Source: DATATV01 sp035551355
GTDB taxonomy: Bacteria; Actinomycetota; Actinomycetes; Mycobacteriales; Pseudonocardiaceae
NCBI GenBank assembly: GCA_035551355.1
Contig: DASZNF010000107.1
Location: forward strand, 1 to 64,000
Direction of reading: 5' to 3'
Length of the DNA: 64,000 nucleotides
The notes under the pieces were generated by a model. It was not told the DNA's origin and made no database searches. It was given only the letters and a program-made list of their open reading frames with translations. Positions within the stretch are counted from its first letter, which is position 1. Each line of letters opens with the position of its first letter. Below are positions 6,794 through 14,648 of this stretch, piece by piece. The translations under genes were made by a program, and so were the position numbers.

Positions 6794-7869
6794 CAGCCAG
6801 AGCTCGTGATCGCGCCCACACTCTCCAACTTCCGCCACGCTGCGGCCACATGCGCCTCGGTGAACAGCCGTGCCTTGCGAGCGGTCCACTCCTGGATGGC
6901 CGCCCACGCCTCATGGGGCGTGCGAGATCCCTCGTTCGTGGCCACCCAGTGGGTGCTCGCCAGCAGCTCGATCGAGTACGCGCCCTCGAAACCGTCGATG
7001 ATGTTCATGACCGGATCCACGATCCGGCTGTCGACGTTCCTACCGGCTTCCGCTCGCTCGGCGAACCTCGCGGCTTCCTCGCGGCCGGACTTCGTGGGCT
7101 CGATCGGATCCAGTTGCTGCACCGGTGCCGATCCGTCGCCGAAGCCTTCCAGATAGACGGCTTCCATCTCCTGGACCAGGTGCCGGACCTGCTCGCTGTA
7201 CGGCCCGTAGATCCCCTGCTCGAACTTCAGCCGAAGTTCCGGCGCGAAGACCTGCGCGAAATACATGAGCTTCTGGATCTCCAGGTGAGACGCCCCGGCA
7301 ACGGACTTCCACGGTTCCACGGCCAGCCGCCGGTGCGTGTACTCCTGAATCAGCCTGATCGCCGCGGCCCGCCCCCAGGTCATCTTGAGCGGTGTCGGCG
7401 CCAGGTGCCGTGCGGCGTTGGAGGGCGTGAACAGCTCCACCCTGACGTTCTGGAGCCCTTCGAGCGCGCTCACGATAAGCGGCTCAACATCGCCCCACGA
7501 CAACCCACCGTTGCCGGCTCCCAACGGTGGTACGGCGATCGAGGTGATGCCGCGCTCCTCGATCACCCGCACAAGATCACGCAAGCCGGACTCGACATCG
7601 GCGAGTCGCGACTTGGACTTCCAGTGATCCTTGGTCGGGAAGTTGACGATGTAACGCGGTCCGGACATCGAGTGCAGATCGACCACGAACATGCGTCCGA
7701 GCTCGACTTCTCCTCGTGCGCAGGCGTCCGCGTACTGCTTGAAATTCTCCGGGTGGCGCCGCTTGAACTGGAGCGCCAGCCCCTTGCCCATCACGCCCAC
7801 ACAGTTGACCGTGTTGACCAGCGCATCGACGTCGGCGGCAAGGAGATCGCCGGAGCCTTGCGCAATCAT
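6793..7869 (-). CDS. darG: DarG: macro-domain ADP-ribosylglycohydrolase antitoxin
   Basis: The first ~150 residues are a macrodomain: GSGDLLAADVDALVNTVNC, GVMGKGLALQFKRR and the glycine loop VPPLGAGNGGL. DarG removes ADP-ribose from DNA bases modified by the toxin DarT. The C-terminal ~190 residues (PWKSVAGASHLEIQKLMYFAQ, GIYGPYSEQVRHLVQEME, YSIELLASTHWVA) match the DarT-binding domain of the mycobacterial protein Rv0060. Length (358) and motifs look intact. It lies 9 bp downstream of the darT remnant, as in known darTG operons. A complete antitoxin beside a deleted toxin suggests a decayed or domesticated system that may still counter foreign DarT. Confidence 0.9.
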   Translation of the reverse strand: MIAQGSGDLLAADVDALVNTVNCVGVMGKGLALQFKRRHPENFKQYADACARGEVELGRMFVVDLHSMSGPRYIVNFPTKDHWKSKSRLADVESGLRDLVRVIEERGITSIAVPPLGAGNGGLSWGDVEPLIVSALEGLQNVRVELFTPSNAARHLAPTPLKMTWGRAAAIRLIQEYTHRRLAVEPWKSVAGASHLEIQKLMYFAQVFAPELRLKFEQGIYGPYSEQVRHLVQEMEAVYLEGFGDGSAPVQQLDPIEPTKSGREEAARFAERAEAGRNVDSRIVDPVMNIIDGFEGAYSIELLASTHWVATNEGSRTPHEAWAAIQEWTARKARLFTEAHVAAAWRKLESVGAITSSG

Positions 7870-7878
7870 CGTCGCCTC

Positions 7879-8226
7879 CTAGTCGTAGTAGAACCCGGGT
7901 TCAAGTCGATACTGGCGTACACCACCGACGGATTCGAATGCCGACCGCGCCGACTCCCGCGACGCCTCACTCTTGGCCGCCACATGGGTGATCATCTCGA
8001 TCGGCAACTGGTCAAGGACGAGCACCTCCGCGGCCCGTCGGCTTGGACGGTTCTTGTCCTCCGTCGTCTTGCCCCACCACTTCTGGCACAGGAGGTCGAA
8101 ATCGACGAAGCTTGCCGCCAGGTTGTCCACATGCGTGAAGTGCCACACGAGCCAGTTGCGGGGATCGTGTTGCCTGGGTAGCTCGGAGCCGAGCGCCGCA
8201 AAGCCCGACTCGGGGAATGCGCTCAC
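7879..8226 (-). pseudogene. darT: DarT toxin with a large in-frame internal deletion
   Basis: DarT toxins (such as Mycobacterium Rv0059) are about 210-230 residues and ADP-ribosylate thymidine in DNA. This frame has only 115 residues. The N-terminus matches (WLVWHFTHVDNLA, with the NAD-contacting H-x-T). It then jumps at residue 36-38 straight to the C-terminal part (SFVDFDLLCQKWW, RRAAEVLV with the catalytic-type glutamate, and VGGVRQYRLEPGFYY). The central ~110 residues, with the VPFYFA..SPM segment and the substrate loop, are gone. The frame stays open, so a short protein may be made, but it should not be catalytically competent. Annotated as a pseudogene on that inference. Confidence 0.8.
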
Positions 8227-8265
8227 GGCGCGAGCCCGTCCGGTAGCGCCAAGCCCTGCCTCCCT

Positions 8266-8352
8266 GTCCGCACCAGGTCACTGCGTGGTCCGCACCAGGT
8301 CACCGCGTGCGATTCACGACAACCTGATGGCGCACATCCTGATGGCGCACAT
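8266..8352. repeat. Two short tandem duplications upstream of darT
   Basis: A 22-bp unit beginning GTCCGCACCAGGTCAC is repeated once with one mismatch (8266-8287, 8288-8309). A 15-bp unit CCTGATGGCGCACAT is repeated perfectly (8323-8337, 8338-8352). Both lie in the region where the darT promoter should be. No gene is seen between 8227 and 8464. Confidence 0.75.
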
Positions 8353-8411
8353 CGTCGCAGAACTCGACGCCGTGGGATCAAGCCACGCCGCCGCCCGCCA
8401 GAACACACAAC

Positions 8412-8443
8412 CGTGGGGTGGCGCCCCCCAGCGCCACCCCACG
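8412..8443 (-). terminator. Terminator of the lipoprotein gene
   Basis: A 13-bp perfect stem (CGTGGGGTGGCGC paired with GCGCCACCCCACG) with a 6-nt loop lies 22 nt past the lipoprotein stop. The same stem sequence recurs at 9342-9380. Confidence 0.7.
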
Positions 8444-8464
8444 AGTCCGCGAAAGACGAACCGG

Positions 8465-9151
8465 TCACCAGATGTCCGGGTTGACCCCCTGCGCGGCCGG
8501 CTGGAAGCTGCCGACCTGCACCGACTTCAGGTCCAGCTCCGGGTACCCGATCGGCTGACCGTCGTCACCGGTCAGGGTGACGTTGGTCGGGGCCGCACCG
8601 GGGACGGTCAGCGTGGTGGTGGTCGCCACCTGGGTGCTCGGGTCGTCCTTGTCGCCGCTGATCAGCTTCACCCCGGCGAACGCGGTCTCGCCGGGCTGCA
8701 GGGTGACGCTGGTGGCCGGGCCCGGCTCGTCCACCTGCTGCGTCGGCACGTCGAGCGCGTGGTTGTCGGCGGCCAGGAAGCCCAGCTGCGGGAAGCCGTC
8801 CAGGGTCAGCGGGCCGGTGCCGGTGTTGGTGACCTCGAGGATCTTGTCCCCCGGCTGCTGCTGCGGGTCCATGTTGGCCTTCACCGACACGGTGGCCTGT
8901 CCGGCCCCGTCGGAATGGCTGGTCAGCGCCTGGCCACCGTTCGCCGCCGGGATCGTGTTCCCAGCCGTGTTCCCGGCCGTGCTCCCGGCTGCGGGAGTGC
9001 TGTGGCTGGCCACGGCGACCGCGCCGGTCGCGGAGTTGTCCGACCCGGTGCCGGAGGCGTTCGAGTTCCCCGTGCAAGCGGCGGTCAGTGCAATGGTCAG
9101 GGCGCCACCGGCCACCAGGAGGGTCGGACGAACCAAGCGTCGAATAGCCAT
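8465..9151 (-). CDS. DUF4232-like lipoprotein
   Basis: This 228-residue protein has a lipoprotein signal peptide ending in the lipobox LTAAC (Cys26), so it should be anchored on the outer face of the membrane. A low-complexity linker (residues 30-75, rich in Gly, Ser, Thr, Ala, with AGSTAGNTAGNT repeats) leads to a beta-sandwich-like domain. That domain has the features of DUF4232: ILEVTNTGTGPLTLDGFPQLGFL and SVTLQPGETAFAGV. The function of DUF4232 is unknown. The gene stands alone, with a terminator downstream and a 265-bp AT-richer gap upstream. Confidence 0.75.
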   Translation of the reverse strand: MAIRRLVRPTLLVAGGALTIALTAACTGNSNASGTGSDNSATGAVAVASHSTPAAGSTAGNTAGNTIPAANGGQALTSHSDGAGQATVSVKANMDPQQQPGDKILEVTNTGTGPLTLDGFPQLGFLAADNHALDVPTQQVDEPGPATSVTLQPGETAFAGVKLISGDKDDPSTQVATTTTLTVPGAAPTNVTLTGDDGQPIGYPELDLKSVQVGSFQPAAQGVNPDIW

Positions 9152-9341
9152 TTCTTCAATCCCCGAGTTCCGCTCGCAGTGAATGTCTTTACACCACCAG
9201 AGACGCTCCCAGCTGCGGCGGGTTGCCTCAACTCGAGAATCAGTCGGGTGATAACGATCCGATTAAGCGGCGCAACCGGTGATCGGGCGAGCGGCGAATT
9301 CAAATTCTGCTATCCGTAAAGCAACCTGCGGCCGACCCACA

Positions 9342-9380
9342 GCCGTGGGGTGGCGCCCCCTTTCGTCGCCACCCCACGGC
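9342..9380 (-). terminator. Terminator of azoR
   Basis: A 14-bp perfect stem (GCCGTGGGGTGGCG paired with CGCCACCCCACGGC) with an 11-nt loop lies 37 nt past the azoR stop. It shares its stem sequence with the hairpin at 8412-8443. Confidence 0.7.
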
Positions 9381-9416
9381 AAGCCTGCTGGGCCGACCCG
9401 GCTGGGCCGACCCGGC

Positions 9417-10070
9417 TCAGGCGGCGACGACCTCGACCGCGGCCAGCTCGCGAATCGTGCTGTGCGCGTCGGCCAGGGACTGCTCGCCGAGCGGGATCAG
9501 GTCGGTCATGGCCGGGTTCACCTTGGCCAGGGTCAGCTCCGCGGCCACGAACTCGATCTGCTTGATCTGCAGCATCTCGATGAACACCTTGCGCAGGTAC
9601 CTCTCCTGGAATTCCCAGTCCTCGCGCGGGGTGCCCGGCTTGTAGGAGCCGCCGCGGGAGTGCACCACCACGAAGCGGGTGCCGCCCAGCGGCGCCTCGC
9701 CGGTCTCCGGGTTCGGCCGGACGGCCTCGCCCAGGATCCGGTCCAGCCAGCTCTTGAAGGTGTCCGGGACGGTGAAGTTGTACATCGGCACACCGAGCAC
9801 GACCACGTCGGCGGCCAGCAGTTCGTCGATCAGCGCCTGGCTGATGGCCAGGCCGGCCTCCTGCTCGGGCGTGCGGTTCTCGGCCGGGGTGAAGGCCGCG
9901 CTGTAGGCGGCGTTGTCCAGGTGCGGCACCGGGTTGGCGGCCAGGTCGCGGTAGACGACCTCGCCGTCCGGGTTGGCCTTCTGCCAGTGCTCGGTGAACG
10001 CGGCGGTGATCTCGCGGGAGACCGAATCCGCACCGCGGATGCTCGAATCGATGTGCAGCAGCGTGGGCAT
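9417..10070 (-). CDS. FMN-dependent NADH:azo/quinone oxidoreductase (AzoR family)
   Basis: This 217-residue flavodoxin-fold enzyme opens with LLHIDSSIRGADSVSREI (FMN phosphate loop). It carries VVLGVPMYNFTVPDTFKSWLD and the VVVHSRGGSY loop, all characteristic of AzoR. The family reduces azo dyes and quinones with NADH and helps against quinone and electrophile stress. It is divergent from a MarR regulator across a 109-bp gap, the usual pairing for quinone- or thiol-sensing MarR proteins. A promoter (TTGACT, 17 bp, TAAGTT) is visible upstream. Confidence 0.85.
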   Translation of the reverse strand: MPTLLHIDSSIRGADSVSREITAAFTEHWQKANPDGEVVYRDLAANPVPHLDNAAYSAAFTPAENRTPEQEAGLAISQALIDELLAADVVVLGVPMYNFTVPDTFKSWLDRILGEAVRPNPETGEAPLGGTRFVVVHSRGGSYKPGTPREDWEFQERYLRKVFIEMLQIKQIEFVAAELTLAKVNPAMTDLIPLGEQSLADAHSTIRELAAVEVVAA

Positions 10071-10109
10071 TTCTGCTCCCTCGGATAGCCTGTAATGCTC
10101 TCAACCAAG

Positions 10110-10138
10110 AACTTACGACACAAGATGATCCGAGTCAA
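10110..10138 (-). promoter_or_regulatory. azoR promoter
   Basis: On the minus strand TTGACT (10138-10133) and TAAGTT (10115-10110) are separated by 17 bp, about 40 bp before the azoR ATG. The MarR operator probably overlaps this stretch, but I see no clean palindrome. Confidence 0.45.
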
Positions 10139-10167
10139 GAAGATCCAGGGTGAGAGGGGTCATGGCG

Positions 10168-10173
10168 TAAGAT
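10168..10173 (+). promoter_or_regulatory. -10 element of a leaderless marR promoter
   Basis: TAAGAT, six bases, then the GTG at 10180. Confidence 0.45.
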
Positions 10174-10179
10174 GGTTGG

Positions 10180-10674
10180 GTGACCCAGGCGGAGACCCAC
10201 GCGACGAACCCGTGTTCGGTCGCGCGCGAGTTGATGCAGACCTCGGACCTGAACTGGTTGCTGCACCGGGCCGCCCAGCGGTTCGGCGAGGCCATGGACG
10301 CCGCGGCCCAGCAACACGGCAGCAGCATGCGCGCCCACCTGGTGCTCGCCGCGCTGCTGCACATGCCCGGCCGCACCCAGCTGTCCCTCGGCGCCGCCCT
10401 CGGCCTGGACAAGACCACCCTGACCTCCGTGCTGGACCGGCTGGAGCGGCACGAACTGATCGTGCGCAAGCCCGATCCGGCCGACCGCCGGGTGCGCATC
10501 CCGGAGATCACCGAGAAGGGCCACGCGTTGTACGCCGAGGTCCTGCCCGCGGTGCAGGCCGTCGAGTGCGAACTGCTCGGCACGCTGTCGGAGTCCGAGC
10601 AGGAGACGCTGCGCGGCATCCTGCAGCGGCTGACCGGTTCCGACGCGGGCCCGCCTGCCGGATCGTGCATCTGA
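10180..10674 (+). CDS. MarR-family transcriptional regulator
   Basis: This 164-residue winged-helix protein has the MarR recognition region (LSLGAALGLDKTTLTSVLDRLERHELIVRKPDPADRR, split by a wing containing DRRVRIPEITEKG). It has cysteines at the N-terminus (NPCS), in the C-terminal dimerisation helix (VECELL) and at the end (GSCI), which could sense thiol stress; that is inference. It is divergent from the AzoR-type reductase and most likely represses it. The TAAGAT element six bases before the GTG indicates a leaderless mRNA. It is the last gene before the histidine genes resume. Confidence 0.85.
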   Translation: MTQAETHATNPCSVARELMQTSDLNWLLHRAAQRFGEAMDAAAQQHGSSMRAHLVLAALLHMPGRTQLSLGAALGLDKTTLTSVLDRLERHELIVRKPDPADRRVRIPEITEKGHALYAEVLPAVQAVECELLGTLSESEQETLRGILQRLTGSDAGPPAGSCI

Positions 10675-10683
10675 TCAGGCGGT

Positions 10684-10689
10684 TAGGCT
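10684..10689 (+). promoter_or_regulatory. -10 element of a leaderless hisF promoter
   Basis: TAGGCT, six bases, then the hisF ATG at 10696. The hexamer and spacing are identical to priA. Confidence 0.5.
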
Positions 10690-10695
10690 CGTTTC

Positions 10696-11469
10696 ATGTC
10701 GGTCGCGGTGCGGGTCATCCCCTGTCTTGACGTGGACGCCGGGCGGGTGGTGAAGGGCGTCAACTTCACCGATCTGCGGGACGCGGGCGATCCGGTCGAA
10801 CTGGCCGCCGCCTACGACGCCGAGGGCGCCGACGAGTTGACCTTCCTGGACGTCACCGCCTCCTCCGGCAACCGGGAGACCACCTTCGACGTGGTCCGCC
10901 GCACCGCCGAGCAGGTGTTCATCCCGCTCACCGTGGGCGGCGGCGTGCGCGCCTGCGAGGACGTGGACAAGCTGCTGCGCGCGGGCGCGGACAAGGTCGG
11001 CATCAACACCGCGGCCATCGCCCGGCCGGAACTGTTGCGCGAGGCCTCCCAGCGGTTCGGCGCCCAGTGCATCGTGCTGTCCGTGGACGCCCGGCGGGTG
11101 CCGGAAGGGCAGCAGCCCACGCCCTCCGGCTTCGAGGTGACCACCCACGGCGGCCGCAAGGGCACCGGCATCGACGCGGTCGAGTGGGCCGCGCGGGGGC
11201 GGGAACTGGGCGTGGGGGAGATCCTGCTCAACTCGATGGACGCCGACGGCACCCGCGCCGGATTCGACCTGGAACTGATCAGGATGGTCCGCGCGGCGGT
11301 GGACGTTCCACTGATCGCCAGTGGCGGAGCCGGTGCGCTGCAACACTTTCCGCCCGCCGTCGAGGCCGGCGCCGACGCGGTGCTCGCGGCCAGCGTGTTC
11401 CACTTCGGACAGTTGCGGATTTCCGAGGTCAAGGGCGTGCTGGCCGAGGCGGGGGTGGAAGTCCGATGA
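10696..11469 (+). CDS. hisF: Imidazole glycerol phosphate synthase, cyclase subunit HisF
   Basis: HisF is the (beta-alpha)8-barrel subunit that joins ammonia from HisH to PRFAR, producing imidazole glycerol phosphate and AICAR. The catalytic aspartates are Asp12 (RVIPCLDVDAGRVVKGV) and Asp131 (LSVDARR). The phosphate-binding GGGV and SGGAG loops are present. The length of 257 residues is standard. The gene is separated from hisH and priA by about 5.9 kb of unrelated genes. Its stop overlaps the next ATG (ATGA), so downstream genes are translationally coupled. Confidence 0.95.
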   Translation: MSVAVRVIPCLDVDAGRVVKGVNFTDLRDAGDPVELAAAYDAEGADELTFLDVTASSGNRETTFDVVRRTAEQVFIPLTVGGGVRACEDVDKLLRAGADKVGINTAAIARPELLREASQRFGAQCIVLSVDARRVPEGQQPTPSGFEVTTHGGRKGTGIDAVEWAARGRELGVGEILLNSMDADGTRAGFDLELIRMVRAAVDVPLIASGGAGALQHFPPAVEAGADAVLAASVFHFGQLRISEVKGVLAEAGVEVR

Positions 11470-11849
11470 TGCGCCTTGGCCCCGGTGGGCGGGCGCCGAT
11501 GGACGTGTGGGTGTGCGTCGCCCTGGTCGGCGGCGCGGGCGTGGTCTTCTTCGTCGAGAGTCTGATCCGGCTGGCCACCGAGGGCGGGGTGGGCATTCTC
11601 ACCCTGCCGCTGATCCTGCTGGTCTTGCAGGGCGGAGCGGCGGTCGCCATGCTGTCCGGCAGCCGATGGGCCCGGCCGGTGATCGTGGTCGTGGTGATCA
11701 TCGGCGCGTTGCTGCACATGGTGATCGCGCTGGGTCAGGGCGCCGGGTGGACCAGGGCGGTGAGCGCGATCCTGGCGCTCGCCCAGGTCTACGCACTCGT
11801 GGCGCTGAACACCAAGCCGGTCCGCGAACACTTCGGGATCAGCTCATGA
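11466..11849 (+). CDS. Small four-helix membrane protein between hisF and hisI
   Basis: This 127-residue protein has four predicted transmembrane helices (around residues 14-32, 37-60, 68-88 and 94-112) and a short C-terminal tail (LNTKPVREHFGISS). It is coupled to hisF by an ATGA overlap and to hisI by another, so it is made together with both. Small membrane proteins of unknown function sit at this position in other actinomycetes. I cannot assign a role; a transporter accessory or sensor of histidine metabolism are only guesses. Confidence 0.75.
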   Translation: MMRLGPGGRAPMDVWVCVALVGGAGVVFFVESLIRLATEGGVGILTLPLILLVLQGGAAVAMLSGSRWARPVIVVVVIIGALLHMVIALGQGAGWTRAVSAILALAQVYALVALNTKPVREHFGISS

Positions 11850-12259
11850 CCTCACCCCTGCCGGCCGAGCTGGCGGACCGCCTCAAACGCACCGACGACG
11901 GCCTGGTCTGCGCGGTGGTGCAGGCCCACGGCACCGGCGAGGTGCTGATGGTGGCGTGGATGAACGACCAGGCTCTGCACCGCACGCTGACCACCCGGCG
12001 CGGCACCTACTACTCACGCAGCAGGCAGAACCTGTGGGTGAAGGGGGAGACCTCCGGTCACACCCAGTACGTGCGGGAGGTGCGGCTGGACTGCGACGGG
12101 GACGCGGTGCTGGTGATCGTGGACCAGACCGGCCCGGCCTGCCACACCGGCCTGCACAGCTGCTTCGAGACCCAGGTCCTGCTGCACGACGAACCGGGCG
12201 GCCAGGCCGTGGTGCTGCCCCGCGCCGACCCGGTCGCCGACCCGATCCCGGAGATCTGA
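11846..12259 (+). CDS. hisI: Phosphoribosyl-AMP cyclohydrolase HisI
   Basis: This 137-residue metalloenzyme opens the adenine ring of PR-AMP, the third step of histidine biosynthesis. The conserved VAWMNDQAL, RGTYYSRSRQNLWVKGETSGH, LDCDGDAVLVIVDQ (aspartate metal ligands) and GPACHTGLHSCF (zinc cysteines) segments are all present. It is the monofunctional form without a HisE domain. It starts at an ATGA overlap with the small membrane gene and is the last gene of the hisF unit; the next gene is on the opposite strand. Confidence 0.95.
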   Translation: MTSPLPAELADRLKRTDDGLVCAVVQAHGTGEVLMVAWMNDQALHRTLTTRRGTYYSRSRQNLWVKGETSGHTQYVREVRLDCDGDAVLVIVDQTGPACHTGLHSCFETQVLLHDEPGGQAVVLPRADPVADPIPEI

Positions 12260-12281
12260 GCCCGCACGGAGTGGGTGAGCC

Positions 12282-12941
12282 TCAGCCGAGGATGTCCTCG
12301 GTGAGGTAGCGGGTCAGCGTGGGGGCCACCGCACGCACGATGGTGTCCACGCTGGCGTCGGCCAGCGGCCCCAGCTTGACCACGTACCGGGCCATGCCGA
12401 CGCCCACCATCTGGCTGGCGCACAGCGAGGCCCGCAGGTCGGACTGGTCGGCGCCGACCTGGTCGGCCACCCGGTGCAGGACCTCCTTGGTGAGGAAATC
12501 GCGGAACACCCGGGCGGTGATGTCCTGGCTGGACACGCTGCGGATCAGCGCGGCGAACTGGCCCTCGTTGGCGTCCCACAGCGTCACGAAGGTGCGCACG
12601 ATCCGTTCGGCCAGCCGGGCGGGTTCCCGGTCGCCGTTGTAGACGATGCCGCTGACGAGCTCGGCCAGGTCCAGCGCCTTGGGCATCTCCATGACCGCGG
12701 AGAACAGCCCCTGCTTGCCGCCGAACCAGTGGTTGACCATGGCCGCGTCCACCCCGGCCCGGCCGGCGATGGCCCGCACGGTCGCGCCGGCGTAGCCCTG
12801 CTCGGCGAACACCTCCCGGGCTGCGGCCAGCAGCGCCGCCCGGGTGTCCGCGCCGGCCGGGCGGCGGCCCCGCCGCCGGGCCGGGCCGCCGCCCTCCTCG
12901 GTCTGCTCCGGGTTGTCCTTGTCCTGTGCCGGTCCCGCCAT
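12282..12941 (-). CDS. TetR-family transcriptional regulator
   Basis: A 219-residue TetR protein. After a charged, low-complexity N-terminal tail (residues 1-30) comes the DNA-binding region TRAALLAAAREVFAEQGYAG, then TVRAIAGRAGVDAAMVNHWF. A ligand-binding domain of about 140 residues follows. The frame upstream of the ATG at 12939-12941 stays open across antisense trpE but has no TetR character, so I use this start. It is divergent from trpE. An inverted repeat at 13030-13049 could be its operator, which would let it regulate itself and perhaps trpE. Confidence 0.85.
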   Translation of the reverse strand: MAGPAQDKDNPEQTEEGGGPARRRGRRPAGADTRAALLAAAREVFAEQGYAGATVRAIAGRAGVDAAMVNHWFGGKQGLFSAVMEMPKALDLAELVSGIVYNGDREPARLAERIVRTFVTLWDANEGQFAALIRSVSSQDITARVFRDFLTKEVLHRVADQVGADQSDLRASLCASQMVGVGMARYVVKLGPLADASVDTIVRAVAPTLTRYLTEDILG

Positions 12942-13029
12942 GTCGCCATTCTCCCGGGTTCGGGCCGGGTCCGTGCGCGAGTCGCGCGAACGACCCCGCT
13001 CACGTGCCCGAACCCGGCCGCCGGAAACG

Positions 13030-13049
13030 TTTTCAACGTTCATTGAAAA
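13030..13049. promoter_or_regulatory. Candidate TetR operator between tetR and trpE
   Basis: TTTTCAA, six bases, TTGAAAA forms an inverted repeat in otherwise GC-rich DNA. It lies about 90 bp upstream of the TetR start and about 50 bp upstream of trpE. Binding is inferred from position and symmetry only. Confidence 0.5.
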
Positions 13050-13084
13050 ATAAACCCGGTTGTCGGCTGGGTCAACGCGGCGGG

Positions 13085-13090
13085 CAGAAT
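13085..13090 (+). promoter_or_regulatory. -10-like element before trpE
   Basis: CAGAAT is followed by seven bases and ATG 13098, which supports a leaderless start there. It is weaker than the TANNNT elements of the his genes. No leader peptide with tryptophan codons or attenuator is visible. Confidence 0.35.
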
Positions 13091-13097
13091 GGCCCCC

Positions 13098-14648
13098 ATG
13101 GTGATGGGCGGAGGTATGGGCGCGGTCTCTCCGACCCGCGAGGAGTTTCACGCGCTGGCCGCGTCGCGGCGGGTCATCCCGGTGGTCCGCAGGCTGCTGG
13201 CCGACGACGAGACCCCGCTGGGCGTCTACCGCAAGCTGGCCGCCAACCGGCCGGGCACGTTCCTGCTGGAATCGGCCGAGAACGGCCAGTCCTGGTCGCA
13301 GTGGTCGTTCGTGGGCGTGCGGGCCCCGGCCGCGCTGACCGTGGTCGACGGCGAGGCCGCGTGGGTCGGGCAGACCCCGGTCGGCCTGCCCAGCGGCGGC
13401 GACCCGCTGGCCGCGCTGCGCGAGACCGTCCGCCTGCTGCACACCGAACCGCTGCCCGGCATGCCCCCGCTGACCGGCGGCATGGTCGGCTACATCGGCT
13501 ACGACGCGGTGCGCAGGCTGGAACGGCTGCCCGAGCTCACCGAGGACGACCTCAAGCTGCCCGAGATGGTCATGCTGCTGGCCACCGACCTGGCCGCGCT
13601 GGACCACCACGAGGGCGCCATCACGCTGATCGCGAACGCGGTCAACTGGGACGACTCGCCCGAGCGGGTGGACGCCGCCTACGACGCCGCGGTGGCCCGG
13701 CTGGACGAGATGACCGCGCAACTGGCCGCGCCCGCCCCGGCCACCGTGGCCGTGTTCGACCGGCCCGCCCCGGACTTCCGCCGCAACCGCACCCCGCAAC
13801 AGCATCACGCGGCCATCGAGTCGGCCAAGGAGCAGATCCGGGCCGGCGAGGCGTTCCAGGTGGTGGTCAGCCAGCGCTTCGAGATGGACACCACGGCCGA
13901 CGCGCTGGACGTCTACCGGGTGCTGCGGGCCACCAACCCCAGCCCCTACATGTACCTGCTGCGGCTGGAGGGCTTCGACATCGTCGGGTCCAGCCCGGAG
14001 GCGCTGGTCACCGTGCGCGACGGCCGGGCCACCACCCATCCGATCGCCGGAACCCGGTGGCGCGGCGCGGATCCGGAGGAGGACGCGTTCCTGGAGAAGG
14101 ACCTGCTCTCCGACGAGAAGGAACGGGCCGAGCACCTGATGCTGGTCGATCTGGGCCGCAACGACCTGGGCCGGGTGTGCAAGCCGGGTTCGGTGCGGGT
14201 GGTGGAGTTCTTCCGCATCGAGCGCTACAGCCACGTCATGCACATCGTGTCCACCGTGACCGGCGAGCTGGCCGAGGGAAAGACCGCGTTCGACGCGGTG
14301 ACCGCGTGTTTCCCGGCCGGGACGCTGTCCGGCGCGCCGAAACCGCGGGCCATGGAGATCATCGAGGAACTCGAACCCACCCGGCGCGGCCAGTACGGCG
14401 GGGTGGTGGGCTACCTGGACTTCGCCGGGGACGCCGACACCGCGATCGCCATCCGCACCGCGCTGATCCGCGACGGTGTGGCGTATGTGCAGGCCGGGGG
14501 CGGGATCGTGGCCGACTCCGACCCGGTGGCCGAGGACAACGAGACGCTGAACAAGGCCCGGGCGGTGCTCTCCGCGATCGCCGCCGCCCAGACCATCGCC
14601 GCGCCGCCGCCGATCAAGTCCGGTCAACCCGCGCAGGCCCTGCGATGA
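13098..14648 (+). CDS. trpE: Anthranilate synthase component I
   Basis: TrpE converts chorismate to anthranilate, the first step of tryptophan synthesis. The 516-residue protein has the N-terminal feedback site (FLLESAENG) and the chorismate-binding domain from about residue 230: QIRAGEAFQVVVSQRF, PIAGTRWRG, LVDLGRNDLGRV, CFPAGTLSGAPK, GGVVGYLDF and YVQAGGGIV. The glutaminase component TrpG and trpD are not in this window. The start could also be ATG 13089 or 13116. The stop overlaps the ATG of the Trp-associated membrane protein. Confidence 0.93.
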   Translation: MVMGGGMGAVSPTREEFHALAASRRVIPVVRRLLADDETPLGVYRKLAANRPGTFLLESAENGQSWSQWSFVGVRAPAALTVVDGEAAWVGQTPVGLPSGGDPLAALRETVRLLHTEPLPGMPPLTGGMVGYIGYDAVRRLERLPELTEDDLKLPEMVMLLATDLAALDHHEGAITLIANAVNWDDSPERVDAAYDAAVARLDEMTAQLAAPAPATVAVFDRPAPDFRRNRTPQQHHAAIESAKEQIRAGEAFQVVVSQRFEMDTTADALDVYRVLRATNPSPYMYLLRLEGFDIVGSSPEALVTVRDGRATTHPIAGTRWRGADPEEDAFLEKDLLSDEKERAEHLMLVDLGRNDLGRVCKPGSVRVVEFFRIERYSHVMHIVSTVTGELAEGKTAFDAVTACFPAGTLSGAPKPRAMEIIEELEPTRRGQYGGVVGYLDFAGDADTAIAIRTALIRDGVAYVQAGGGIVADSDPVAEDNETLNKARAVLSAIAAAQTIAAPPPIKSGQPAQALR

